NCBI GenBank assembly: GCA_019914995.1
Contig: CM034136.1
Location: 2,309,270-2,373,269, forward strand
Direction of reading: 5' to 3'
From: Acanthochlamys bracteata
Lineage: Eukaryota; Streptophyta; Magnoliopsida; Pandanales; Velloziaceae
Length of the DNA: 64,000 nucleotides
How positions within the stretch are numbered: the first letter of the stretch is position 1; every line of letters begins with the position of its first letter. The notes beneath the pieces were generated by a model. The model had not been told where the DNA came from. It was given only the letters and a program-made list of their open reading frames with translations, and ran no database searches. Positions 24,339-37,180 of this stretch are shown in pieces. The position numbers and the translations under genes were made by a program.

Positions 24339-25400
24339 TTATATTAATTTTATATAAAATTTGCTAGAGATAAGGATGCGATTAAAGAAAACAAGAACAT
24401 ATGCACGAAGATAAGGACGAAAATTCTCGTTCATTAAATATTGCAATGTTACTGAGGCATTGGTAAATCCAAAAGGTATTATGAGAAATTCATAATGCAC
24501 GTGGTGCGTGCTGAATGTCATCTTGTGAATGTCTCGCACCCTTATTTGATGATAGCCAAACTTGAGATCAAGTTTGGAGAAGAATTTAACACTATGCAAT
24601 TCATCTAAGAGCTAGTCAATGACTGCTATGGAAACTTATCTTTCGTTGTAATGTCATTAAGTGTCCTAATCCATGCAAAACCTCCACAAGCCATCTTTCT
24701 TCTTAGCGGGCAAGGCTGGTGATGGAAAAGCCAAAGAACTAGAACTGGTGATGTCAACCACCATGCGTTCTATCTCTGCTTTACGGGCATGCTGGTATTA
24801 GTATGGTCTTACATTAATTGGTACAAATTCAGGTAGCAAGGGAATTCATGGTGGGCGAGCATTTTGGCGGTAGGCCAAGTATTGGTTTGAAGATCGTCGA
24901 AAACTGATCAATAAGGCCTTACAGAATGGAGAAAGTGCAGTAGCAACTGAGGCAACGCCCTCAGAAGACGCACTGATTGACATAAGTCTTACTGAGCAAA
25001 GAAACGACCATGAGCACAAATTAGTTAGTTGGAAGATATCTTCCTCTCGTATGCCTTGCAAAACAAATTAGCGCCGTTGGATGGAGAATTGTATATCTGA
25101 TCGCTTTCAATACAAACAGCGTGACCAAGACTTTCTAACCATTGGATATCAAGCCAAATCACCTAAAGAAAAGGGGTATGCATCTACAACCAAGTCACCT
25201 CCTTGCACATTTATAGCGGCATGTTTGTAAAGTACCTCAATAGAGTGTGACCATCCATTAGCCAATTCTATCTTTTATGGTCTCACCGGGGTAGGCACTA
25301 ATCGTAATTGCTTGGCGAGTCACTCAACAATGAAGTTATTGGTGCTACCCAAGTCAATCAAAATGAACACCTCATGCTACCATAATTTTGTGTGATAAAA
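24339..25400 (-). pseudogene. Ty3/gypsy pol fragment (protease and reverse transcriptase)
   Basis: On the minus strand from 25400 downwards: a retropepsin-like LIDLGSTNNFIVE, then the linker ending INVRPYQYQHARKAEIE, then AKKKDGLWRFC, then [16 protein letters not shown] and [11 protein letters not shown], which are conserved reverse-transcriptase blocks of Ty3/gypsy elements. Stops interrupt the protease and linker. The FADD-type catalytic box is not intact: the equivalent region reads VLVFFNRIL. RNase H and integrase are missing. Its orientation is opposite to the adjacent gag-like remnant. Confidence 0.8.
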
Positions 25401-27530
25401 GAATTCCTTTAAAACTAAAAGTTCAATTTTATATAATAGTTATCTACCTGCAACATTATACTATAGTGAGTGAAGTCAAAATATTCATAATATAAATATA
25501 AAAGAAATGAAAGTATTAAGATGAATATGTTATAATAGACAAAATACCAATAAAAATATATGCTAATAAACAATTATCGCTGTGATCGATGACAAGTGAA
25601 GGATTGGTAAGTTTAGTTGATTAGGAGATATTTTACAAAGACCACAAGATACTGCAGTTTATAAGAATGATGCAATTCTATATGAAAATTTTAGGAAAAA
25701 GAAAAATAGACCGAATTAGTTTAACCTAAGATAAGGGGTGAAAGATTTAGAAGAACTAAATTTTTTGCTAGATTTGATTTATCGAACGGAAAGTGACCAG
25801 AACTTCTCTATTAATGACCAACATTTCGAGTATAAAAATAATCCAAATCAACAAATAACAACAATGTAGTAGAATCAAAAGAATGCCTAAATTTCCAACT
25901 TTATTTTTCGCCAAAGATTAGCTCTGTTCTTGTTTAAAAGTTCAAATTTAAGCTATAACGTGCCATAAATAACATGAAAAAAGAAAAAGCAAGACCACAC
26001 AGTAAAATCAGCAGGGGTATAATCCATTAGAAACCTTAAAATCCCAACATGGATTTTCCTCCAAATATTAATCTTTTCAAGTTTATAAGTGTAAATTCTA
26101 GCCATAATGAATTAAAGAATTACAAAAGAAGTACAACAACCAGAAAGTAAGATCAAATATAAACAGAATGAAGCAAGCAAGAAACTGAAAATAGTTATCA
26201 AAGGAAGCTTCCATTCGAGACTTGAGGCTCCTCTAGAACCAGTTGGGCCAGAGATTTCGTCTCTTTCTCCTTCAAAGCTGTTCTCACTTTCAAAAACTTC
26301 TTTTTTCTCCGCTTAATTCCGTCCTTGCAGGCCAAGCACATTAGTCCTTTCAGGCAAAAGCCAGTTCAGTGCCTACAGCTAATAGCCCGTCAACATCACC
26401 GGATATCAAAATTTCCAAAGCAAATCAAACAAAAAGAAAGTGAAAAGAAAAAGCAAATTATAAAAAGGCAGCAAGTGTGCAAACCAAGCGGGCTTTGAGA
26501 GTTTGTTCTTTTCAGTATTGCAGCTCACTTTCTTAAATTAAAAATTATTCCTACTTACTTTCATCTACACAAAAAATATAAAAATCACTTTAATTGATTT
26601 TTTATATAAATATAAAAATTAAACTTACTTTTAACGCTATTATTTATATTAATCCACTTTGTAATAATTTATTTTTTACTAATTCATTTTTAAACTAAAA
26701 AAACACACTCTGATTGCGTGCCTATAAAGAAGAAAATTTAGTTCTGTACTTGAAAATTAGGCGACAAGGAATGCTAACAAAAGTTAAACAATTTATCAAA
26801 TAGAGATGGAACTTTTTTGTGTACCAAACTATTATATTTCTTTTTTGCAAAATAAATATGCAAATGTTGCAAAGCCATGATCATAATTGCCATAGTAGCA
26901 ACAAATATTCACAAAACTAGAGCAAAGTGAATTTAGTTAAAAGGAGTTCTTATGCCGAGGGAAACCATGTACCAAGTACAAACCTTATCCTTTTAGGGAA
27001 TGGAAAGGAATGTCGGTTCCTGGAAATCAGGCTTTCAAAACATGATACATTCAGCACAAGACCTTTTGGGATTAGGTCTTATTACTCTTAATACAATATA
27101 TCATGACCCTATAATAATGCTGAGGTTGCAGCTTTAAGTTTCTGCATATAACGATTGCTTAGATGAACTTTATAAGAAATCAAGGATTTTCTGCATACTA
27201 AATTTGAACAATTTGGAAGGTAGAATAGCTACCGTGAAGTCTATAAATAGAGAAAAGTGGATTACTAACTCTTGCAAGTGAAAAGTGTTTATGTAAGTCT
27301 ACAAAACAAGTTAGTGACATGGATGCCTCTCGTTTCCAGTTTGTGGGACTTTCTCCCAATAGCTAACAGCAATACCATGCATAACCAAGAGATTTTGCTA
27401 CGCCTCGGCACAGGAGGATGAACCAGGCAGCATGTAGGAGCTGCCTGGGTTGCCACAATTAGTGGTAACCAGCTAGCAGATTACCATGGTAGGAGTTTCA
27501 ACAAATAAAAAGCTGCTTTCAATGTAGTAG
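25401..27530. other. Intergenic, no gene seen
   Basis: AT-rich sequence without recognisable coding frames. Around 26520-26720 is an AT-rich block that weakly resembles (inverted) the sequence at 24250-24340, so these may be edges of one inserted segment. Confidence 0.4.
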
Positions 27531-27531
27531 T

Positions 27532-27775
27532 TGTTAGCTCAGAAGGGTTGTATTAACATTGCAATTTTTGTAGCTTAATTATTTGAATTTGGACTATACT
27601 CTAGCTGTGACTAGAGTATAAATAAGTGTATTCTTATCAATGTTAGGAGGTTTTACATAACACAAGTTCTCGACTCTTCCTTAGTTCTGTCTCACCACTG
27701 CCTTGTTCTGTCCCTCTCGGTCTTGTTCTGTCTTTCCTTGCCTTGTTCACCCGAAGTCATATCACCCACCAAAAA
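27532..27775 (+). mobile_element. Possible solo LTR or LTR fragment
   Basis: Starts TGTTAGCTCAG, contains GAGTATAAATAAGTG as a TATA-like signal (about 27616) and a CT-rich tail with repeated CTTGTTCTGTC words. This is LTR-like in composition, but no second copy or primer site is visible. Confidence 0.25.
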
Positions 27776-30312
27776 CAAAATCAATCTTAGAAACATCATC
27801 AAACTTCTAAGTTTAAGTTGTATGAATAAAATTATTTACACCACAACAATATTCAAATATTTGACCAGCTCAAACTTTTACACTAGAAAGAAAAAAGTAC
27901 AAATGACTTTGCTGATAAATCGCAGCTCTAAGCTGCTCTGCCAACTTATACTACCAACAACAAAGAATTTGAAGGAAAATTGTATAATAGCAAAGTTAAC
28001 TATCCAAAAAAGTCTTAGCTATACATAGCTCCATAGAGAACGGGTTAATTGTATGCACTGAGCTACATAATCTGAAAATTCAAAGATAGTCTCAAAAGAA
28101 CCCTCCACGCACCAGTCTAATGCTACACCAGCAACCTAGTTACCACCAAGAAACAATCCTTCGAACTACCCTTCTTCAGTGCATCTTTTGCAGCTTCAAA
28201 ATGATCGCGATGACCGACCAATACTTGCGGTATAGCTTGAGGCAATACCCTTCCTCCAAGTACAAGAGGCATCCTTTACACTTGGGTGTAAAACATTTTT
28301 CCTCAGATATCGATCGACAGCTTCAACAAGCTCACTCTCCTTCTGTAGATGGTTAGTGGTAGGCTTGAAGTAAAGAAAAGTTAATTTTGGCAAATTGTTT
28401 TGAAAGATTTGGCTTAAATAAAGAATAAACTTAAACATGAGTCTCCAAATTTCATAACACCACTTAGTTGATGCCGAGGTCACTGATTAACTTATATTCC
28501 CTCTATGATATAATAAGGTTGAGAATTTCTCAGATATAAACCAACTGTGAAACACTTCCTCAACAGATTGTAGATGAAGCAGATTGCTGTAACTATTATC
28601 CAAACATTGACTGATGAACTAGACAGGAGATATAAAACTGAGGTAGATATATCAGAAAAGAACTTCATATATGTTCATGGCTATTATATAATAACAAACA
28701 ATGTACATTATCATTACTAAAACCTCAAAGTCCACTACAATAACCAGCTAAAACTTACAGGCGTGCGGTACTAGATGCCATACCTTAGATTTGATTCTGG
28801 TGTTAGTAGCACCCCCAATGTAGTTTAGTAGCAGGACCCTCCAAAGGAGCTTGATTAGGGAAAGCGAGGAACTACATATTGCTCCTGTTGACCGATGCAA
28901 AGCAAATTATACTTAGAAACTCTCGTAATTCCCTAGTAAAATCATAAAAGAACAATATTATTACAGAATTCTGGTAATGTGGATCACGTTGCAAGCTAGC
29001 AGGCATGTATATATCACATAGATACAGGCATGGATATAGAATTATGCTCAACAAGAAGTACACACATCTATGTGCACTAAGTTAAACTTGTTTGTGCATG
29101 CAGTAGTGCATACCTAATTTTCAGAACAGTACCAATCACTGTTTGCTTGATTATCAAAATTGACATTTTTCCTCTGCGTTGCTATTCTACTGTACATAGC
29201 AGTTTGGTCTCTGGTTTCGGCTTTCTTTGTGATCTCAGGCCGTCTTTTTCCTTCAGTCGTTAGGTCTAGGATCGCAAGGCATAGACAGGTCTAGTCCTCA
29301 AAAGGCATAGACAAAATAAATCTTTAGTGGAAAACCACGTATTGCTTTTATGACCTTTCAACAGCTTGCTGACGCTGTTTAGTTCTTTCAACAGGAGTCT
29401 GTGATGGTAACTTAAGGTTCTCTAAGTGAATCTATGGAGGCAGCTTCTTTTATCATGAATATACCACATTGGGGAAAAGGCATTCATGCATCTTGGAATG
29501 AACAACATTTTTACCATATGAAACTGAGTATTTCTTGGTCTTTTGCAAATTTTAGTAAATGGTTGTCTTCAAAGGAAAATCCATCATCATTCAATTGGTC
29601 AAGCTACTACTGCTAAAAAGCTAATTAGATTACTGATTGTTGAAGAGCTTGCTTGGTGTTCAGTAAGGTTGGTAATCTTGCTTACCTCTTGGATTGATAG
29701 AACCTGGATATGTCGATTTAGAATAAGCCGATGCATATGGGAACAGAAGGTGAATGGAGGGGCGCGTTATAGTAAAGAGCTCCTGCTTGTCTTTTTGAGT
29801 GTTTTTGAAGGAAATCCATGGTCATCAAATTTTGTGTTATCATTCTCCCTAATCTATTTTGCCTAGTTCATGGATCCTTATACGACAGCCTTAATCATCA
29901 TGAGGGCAGGTGGTGTCTATGATGGTCAAATGGATTCACATTAAGGCATCTTGATAATCTCTTGGCTAGGAGAAACCTTCTTGGAGAAAGTATTTTGTTT
30001 TTTACATTCTTCTATTCAATGCAGCTACTTTGCTTAATCCCTACCATTGAAAGGCAGAATATTCAATCCAGGCTCTTTTTCTATACTAAAAAGTTGTAGA
30101 CAAGTACCTGGTGGCTCTCCTCACAAGATGTGACTCAAGGATATAATGCGTGATATAAGCTATTACATGCGCCATAGAAGCTATCATGAGGGCAATCAGC
30201 TGACAAGTCTTATTTGTTTGCTTGTTTATTGGTATGCATTATGTTTAATGTTGTATCATGTAGACTCAATATTGTTTGTAGATATTACCTTTATTTGAAA
30301 TGTCTCTGAGAT
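27776..30312. other. Intergenic, no identified gene
   Basis: Open frames occur, for example at 28196-28483 on the minus strand (contains KESELVEAVDRYLRK) and 29543-29866 on plus, but none shows a domain I recognise or the splice context of a gene. Treated as non-coding with low confidence. Confidence 0.35.
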
Positions 30313-30983
30313 TGGGTCTCAATCTAACATGATTGGCCAACCACTTAAGAATTATCATCTCCCATATATAAGCACATGTCTACTCCATCACCAGATCCAA
30401 ACTTGCTCCTAGCTTAAGGAGAGTTGCTGGCCTATCTGTAATAAGCACATACTATTTTTTATTTGGGCACCATCTCAAGCCCCTGCAATACTAATATGAG
30501 CTTAGTGCATCAAGCTAGCTTGTCTTTCACATGTGGCCACTCAACTTTCACGCTACTAACTCGGATCTAATCTAAATTGCATGTCCTACAATCTACCCGC
30601 TCTCCTTAGCAACACACTGTGTGGTTGCATTACACGAGACCTGATACCAATTGTACGATCGAATTTTTTAACTAAAATAATCGGCTAATCTTTTAAGAGT
30701 TAGCATCTCCAAATAAGCACATACTTATTCTGGCACCCAACCAATGTGGGACTATTATGGACCTCGATTAGTAAGCCCACCAAACAAGGACCAAATTTGC
30801 GCATTCCAAATCAAGTTGCTGTGCCCACCTTCAAATTAGCTAGCCATTTTTTTACTTGGGCACTATCCTAAACTACTACGCTACTAATATATGTCTAAGC
30901 CACCAAACTAGCCCGTCTTTTATACAGATCCACTCGGTCCTTCAAGCTACTAATCCAGTCCCAGCCTAATTGAAGGCCAAACA
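30313..30983 (-). mobile_element. TRIM-like compact LTR retrotransposon
   Basis: Two direct LTR copies on the minus strand surround about 60 bp. The 5' LTR (30983 to 30652) opens TGTTTGGCC, has a TGTATAAAAGAC promoter box near 30920 and ends CGTACA. One base further is TTGGTATCAG (30650-30641), matching the initiator-Met tRNA primer site TGGTATCAG. A purine-rich AAGGAGAGCGGGTAGA follows, then the 3' LTR, beginning TGTAGGACATG at 30590. Both copies share TTAGTAGC and, inverted, the (A/T)TTTTTA(T/C)TTGGGCAC word. There is no coding capacity, which is the defining state of terminal-repeat retrotransposons in miniature. No matching target duplication was found; the 3' LTR end (30313 or 30301) is uncertain. 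Confidence 0.65.
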
Positions 30984-31269
30984 ATGTTCAATAATAATAT
31001 TGCACTTTTCGTTGGAGCTGATTTATAGTCAAATGGAACAAAAAAAAAAAAAACAGATTTATGTAGCCAATCTCATTCAAGTGAGATAAAGGCTTAATTT
31101 ATTGTTGTCGTAATGAAGAGTATCTCAGTATTATGTTTTTGGACAAATATCTTCAAGATGTCAATTATTCACAAGATAGAAGACAACCTTCTATGCAGTT
31201 TGCAGATGAATATAATATAGGTCAAAAGTACATTTAAAAAAAGTTTATGAGTAGTTTAGTATGTTTGGA
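30984..31269. other. Intergenic spacer
   Basis: Contains an A-run near 31040 and no coding signal. Confidence 0.4.
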
Positions 31270-33474
31270 TTACAGTCGTTTCGATGTTGAATTTCTAGTG
31301 CAGTCTCTCTCATAGGGTGTATGGTTACTACAAGATCCAACTAAATATGGAAAAAAGATTCTTCTTTGTTGCACCTCAATGTAGCAATCAATCAGGTGGA
31401 CCAGCAAGCACAGAAAGAAAAAACAAACGTGGATCCACGTAAATTTAAATATAAGAAAATGGACATTGCTAACAAACCATACGTTGAATTTAAATATAAG
31501 AAAATGGACAGCATAACACAATAGACATGCTGAACAAAAGGAACTTAGGGCAACAGAAACAAATGTGTTGAACAAATAACATTCCAGATAGGAGCTGAGT
31601 AACAATCTGTAGACTTCAGGCATTCTTATAGTGCACTGACTCGTCCACAACCTTCAAAAAACTAGACAACAGACCTAGGCCAAAGGAATGTAGGAATATG
31701 GCACCCACTCCTTGTCTAGCTTCCTCCTAAGTTGTTAAACAAAACATACCAAACAAATTTCCTTTTGCAATAAAAAGAGCTAGCAGATGCAGCATGTGAA
31801 AAATAATTGCGGACATTGAGCACTTGAAAGCAAAACATGTATTGAAAGTGCAAACAAATACATGCAAGTTGCTTTTGGAAAATGTTTTACCATGAAAGCA
31901 AACATAGCACCGCAACAAAGCTTAAGAAACCTCATGTAATCTCATCTGAAAAAAAGGTGGATCGATTAGTAAGAAATTAGTTACTCAAAGTTGTAGTTTT
32001 TGTCAACTTATCCTTGTCTATCAGAAACTTATGAAATTAAAAGAGAAGGAATATTGCTCGAACCTGAAGCAAAGGTGGAGTGAAAAGTGATGGAACTGTC
32101 AAAACTCAATGTTAAACTCTAGCAAATGAATATGAATATTACCTTGGAAAGAAGGAAAACACATCGCATACGAAGCTTCCTTAGTATATGCTGCAAAATA
32201 GAAATAACAGAACCTCTTAAAACCAAGTAAAGATTTCAAAGAGAAGGCACTTTCAAAATTAGCACTGCATGTGGGACGGGCACCATCCTGCTTCTGTTAA
32301 TAGAATCAACCAACATAAAGTTTCACATCAACTTAATACCTGAAAATCTCATCAACCTCCATGGAAAGGTTATGGACTTCCCAGACATTGTTTTACTATC
32401 TCTAAATGCAAAAATATACTTACATAAAGATTCCAGTGGTATAACATTAAGTATGACCAGACACCGGTCCACAAAAAAGCGATACTAAATAATGTAGAAT
32501 ATGTCGAGCGTTAACAATGGCATAAAAACAGCGTTTAGAATGACAACCAACATGGATATAACTTACAAAGTCAAATAGTCACCTCTGCATACGATGCTTG
32601 CAGAGGTAACTATTTTCAATGGAAAAGATATCACTATTACCTTTCAAAAGCATGAAAACCTCTGTTGCAGGGTATAACTTGTACTTTGAAAAGTCCATTT
32701 ACACAGACAAGAAAAAGGACCAACCAGACCAACAGATATGCTCATCCCAAATCGGCAATAGATGCAAGGATTAGTTCTAAATTTGAAACATACAGATAAT
32801 AAGAAGCAACAATATCAAATAGCAAAACTCAAATCTCTACATAGTTAACTACGGGCGTTACCTAACAAAAGCAAGAAACAAAGTTCTTGGAGCTTCCATT
32901 GTTTGTCCTGCAATTCAAAGGTGCCAGAGAAACCTGCTAAGATGAGAATCAAAGGTGCCAAAAATCATATCAGTACATTAAAAATTTATTAAATTTATTT
33001 CAAAAAATAAATATAGATAGAGGAGAAAACCTCACTGAGAGTTTCAGAGTTTCTCCCTTCTAACATACGATCTGGCCAATCACCTGTGAAGTGAAGACTT
33101 GAAAAGTAGATATAAACAAAGCAAATAATAAGTAAAATAACTAGATAGAGAGATATGAAGGAGGACATACAGTACATAAAAATTTATATCAATAAATCAA
33201 GTGATCAAGGAGATCACTCACTGTCTTACAAGAAACTTCAAAAATGTAAGCTATGAAGATCTTCCCAAAACTATAACAGGGTCAAAGTCTCTAATAAATG
33301 CACCGACAGAAGAAGCAAAACAGTAGTGAGAGTGTACAGACCTGGTCTAAGTTCAAACCGTGAGGTAGGCAATAGAAGAAAATCTTCAACAGTCAGCATA
33401 CATATTAGATAATCAAGGTAGCAACACTAAGCAGTAAGAACCTATAGCCAATTCCAAACTACAAGACAGAATCC

Positions 33475-33835
33475 AAGTATGCAACATAGAAACAAACAGT
33501 ACTGAATTGAATATAACAAATAATTGAACAAGTGTCACGATATTGATGCAACTTACTCTAAACCTCTGATTTGATTAAGAGCCATTCAGAATAAAGTATC
33601 CATATGGATGCAGCACAGAAACAAACAAAACTGAAAATAACAAATAATTGAACAAATATCACATTTGGATGCAGCTTTCTCTCAACCTCTAATTATGATT
33701 ACGGGCTATCTAGAATGTCTCATATGGATGTAACACAGAAACAAGTGAAATTTAAAAACACAAACAAATAAATAAGTCTCACCACAAGGATGCAACTTTC
33801 TCTGGTTATGAATAGAGGCCATCCAGCAGTAATGT
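33475..33835. repeat. Minisatellite, three copies of a 120-bp unit
   Basis: Units begin near 33481, 33601 and 33721 with (CATATGGATG)CA(A/G)CA(C/T)AGAAACAAAC-type sequence and share GATGCA(A/G)CTTTCTCT. Period about 120 bp. It lies within the most diverged part of the larger array. Confidence 0.75.
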
Positions 33836-36800
33836 CTTAACGTAGTTATATCAGATAATAAATCTACATGCAACAGCATAACTATTAACGAACGTTGAAT
33901 TGTGCCTCCTAAGTTCAACAAGTTCCCATTAATCCAAGGATGCACAAGTAAGCTTGTGGCATGCAAAAGAAGAATATCTTTTGGATAAAAATCAGGAAGA
34001 CTACGTAACAACTGAATTGTATTCATCGAATTTTTACAAAACTAGAAGTGTAAGAGAAACCGATATGTGTAAGGGCAAAATGTTTCATCAACCAAAATTA
34101 ACGGAACGAAGATCAGAAAACTAGCAAACTCGCTATGAATTTGACTAGATACACAAGGTGGGTGATAGGTATTATACATCACAGCCGACAATGATGACAA
34201 CAGGAAAATATAACCACATGATGATATTGCTTTCATTAAAAATGAACATATTTTGGCCAATTTAATTTCTACAGCAAGTTAATATTCGTGATGACTATGC
34301 TCTCATGCCTGAAACTTACAGTACCGAAAGCTTCAAATTCTACAGGGCAAGCATCCAATTGTTGCAATCAACAAGAACTACCGTAACATCACCAGAAAGT
34401 AGAAGAAGAAATAAACAAATACATTTGTACATAATGACAAAATCAACAAGCGGAATAACATGTTATTAATGAAAAGATGAAATATTAACGTTTAAATGAT
34501 TATTAAACAAAGTACACAACTTTAGAAGAAAAGTTATCCTCATAACGCTATAAACAAGTTAAATATCATAATATCTACAGCACACATTTCTATAAAAATA
34601 TAGACAAAGAATTAAGTAGAGATAGAAAGAAGATCAAAGCACCTTACCTGATAACAACTAGAACGGGGAAAGCCACAACTACTTTCTCATGTAACGTGAT
34701 GGAATCATGGGCAAGCAGAATGCAAGTTTTTATACCTAATAAGGGTAGCAAATGCAAGGGTCAAGCATAGCACTCCAGTTACTTATATCGAAAAGAGACA
34801 TACTTAGATAACACCAGAAACTATTAGATAATACTATTACCTTTGAAAGCATGAAAAAGATGGAAACAAAAAGGACCCACCAGAGCAGTAGAAATTGGCG
34901 TCCCAAAACTGCGATACAGATTTAAATTTGAATCAGATAGATAGCAAAAATGCAGCAATATCAGAACTATACTCAAAATCTCTAGTTAGCAAGCTATGAG
35001 CAATACCTAACAAATATTTTAGTAGCAACCATCCTTCTTCTGCAATTTAAGAAAGAACGTGCCAAGGAATCCATGAAAAAAGAACAAAAAATTTAACAAA
35101 ATAATGCAGCTCTAAGATACCTTTGCATCAGACATTTTTGTCACAAAACATCACAAAAAAGTCGGAAGTATAAAATAATTGGCACATGCGGATCAACTTA
35201 ACCATAATAAATTGATCATGCTTCAAAAGCAGTGGGCTGCAAGCTGTCAACAGACATGGGACCAGCCCTGGAAAATGAAAACATGACTTTAAAATACTGA
35301 TAAGATCAAGCAAAATGTTTCACAACCAAAATTAACGGAACAAAGATCAGAAAACTAGCAAGCTCGCTATGAATTTGACTAGATACACAAGGTGACGATA
35401 GGTATTGATACATCACAGCCCACAATGACGAGAACAGGAAAAGATAACCACACGAAAGCAATGGATGTGCTATATCTTCTCAATTTCAGCTAACATGGAT
35501 TAAATAATCAAAGCAGTTTTTGCTAAAAGGCAGTTATTTGTTCTACAAATTCCAACTGAAGTAACATTACCATGATATTGCTTTCATTAAAAATGAACAT
35601 ATTTGGCCAATTTAATTTCAACAGCAAGTTAATATTCGTGATGACTATGCTCTCATGCCTGAAACTTACGGTACCGAAAGCTTCAAATTCTATCGGGCAA
35701 GCATTCAATTGTTGCAATCAACAAGAACTACCGTAACATCATCAGAAAGTAGAAGAAGAAATAAACAAATACATTTAGTACATAAAGACAAAATAAAAAA
35801 GCGGAATAACGGGTTATTAATGAAAAGCTAAAATATTAACTTTTGAATGATTATCGAACAAAGCACACAACTTTAGAAGAAAAGTTATCCTCATAACACA
35901 ATAAACAAGTTAAATATCATAATATCTAGAGTACACATTTACATAAAAGCATAGACAAAGAATTAAGAAGAGATAGAAAGAAGAGAAAAGCACCATACCT
36001 GAGAACAACTACAACGGGGAATCCACAACTACTTTCTCATGTAACGAGATGGAACCATGCGCAATCAGAATGCAAGTCATTATACCAAATAAGGAGAGGG
36101 AATGCAAGGGTCAAGCATAGCACTCCAGTTACTTATATAGAAAAGAGACATACTTAGATAACACCAGAAACTATTAGATTTTATTATTACCTTCGAAAGC
36201 ATGAAAAAGATGGAAACAAAAAGGAACCACCGGACTAGTAGAAATTATCGCCCCAAATCTGTGAAACAAATTTAAACTTGAATCAGATAGATAGCAAAAA
36301 TGCAGCAATATCAGAACTATACTCAAAATCTCTAGTTAGCAAGCAATGAGCAATACCTAACAAATATTTTGCTAGCCGCCATCCTTCTTCTGCAATTTAA
36401 GAAAGAACGTGCCAAGGAATCCATGAAAAAAGAACAAAAAATTTAACAAAATAATGGAGCTCTAAGATACCTTTGCATCAGACACTTTTGTCGCAAAGCA
36501 TCACAAAAAAGTTGTAAGTATAAAATTATTGGCACATGCGGATCAACTTAACCTTAATAAATTGGTCATGCATCAAAAGCAGTGGCTGCAAGCTGTCAAC
36601 ACACATGGGACCAGTCCAGAAAAATGAAAACATGAATTAGAAATGCTGATAAGATCAAGCAAAATGTTTCACAACCAAAATTAACGGAACAAAGATCAGA
36701 AAACTAGCAAGCTCGCTATGAATTTTCCTAGATACACAAGGTGATGATAGGTATTGATACGTCACAGCCGACAATGATGACAACAGGAAAAGTTAACCAC

Positions 36801-36952
36801 ATGAAAGCAATGCATGTGCTATATCTTCTCAATTTCAGCTAACATGGATTAAATAATCAAAGCAGTTTTTGCTAAAATGCAGCTGTTTGTTTTACAAATT
36901 CCAACTGAGGTAACATCACCAAGATATTGCTGTCAATAATAATGAACATATT

Positions 36953-37180
36953 TTGGCCAATTTAATTTCACAGCAAGTTCACATTCGTGATGACTATGCT
37001 CTCATGCCTAAAACTTACGGTGTTGAAAACTTCAAATTCTATTGGGCAAGCATTCAATTGTTGCAATCAACAAGAACTACCGTAACATCACCAGAAAGTA
37101 GAAGAAGAAATAAACAAATACATTTAGTACATAAAGACAAAATAAAAAAGCAGAATAACAGGTTATTAATGAAAAGCTGA
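36953..37180 (+). other. Recurrent plus-strand open frame, unit 3 copy
   Basis: From an acceptor-like TTTCACAG (about 36963-36970) the plus strand stays open for about 69 codons, reading QVHIRDDYALMP, then QLLQSTRTTVTSPESRRR. Similar open copies lie at 34279, 35631, 38785-39012 and 41408-41614; those at about 38300 and 44130 are frameshifted. There is no start ATG at the front and no known domain. It could be an exon, but persistence of a frame by recent duplication alone is an adequate explanation. Confidence 0.25.

Noticed and set aside
28196-28483. 95-codon minus-strand frame containing ELVEAVDRYLRK
   Set aside because: A faint resemblance to helical repeat proteins was considered, but no flanking exons or defined motif support it.
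34279-34420. Box C/D snoRNA from the GTGATGA ... CTGA words in each array unit
   Set aside because: The second box pair and a terminal stem are missing at the right distance, so the motif is probably chance.
35128-35313. Open minus-strand frame over the 147-nt block
   Set aside because: The same block in the next unit (about 36585) lacks one G and shifts frame, so the frame is not maintained.
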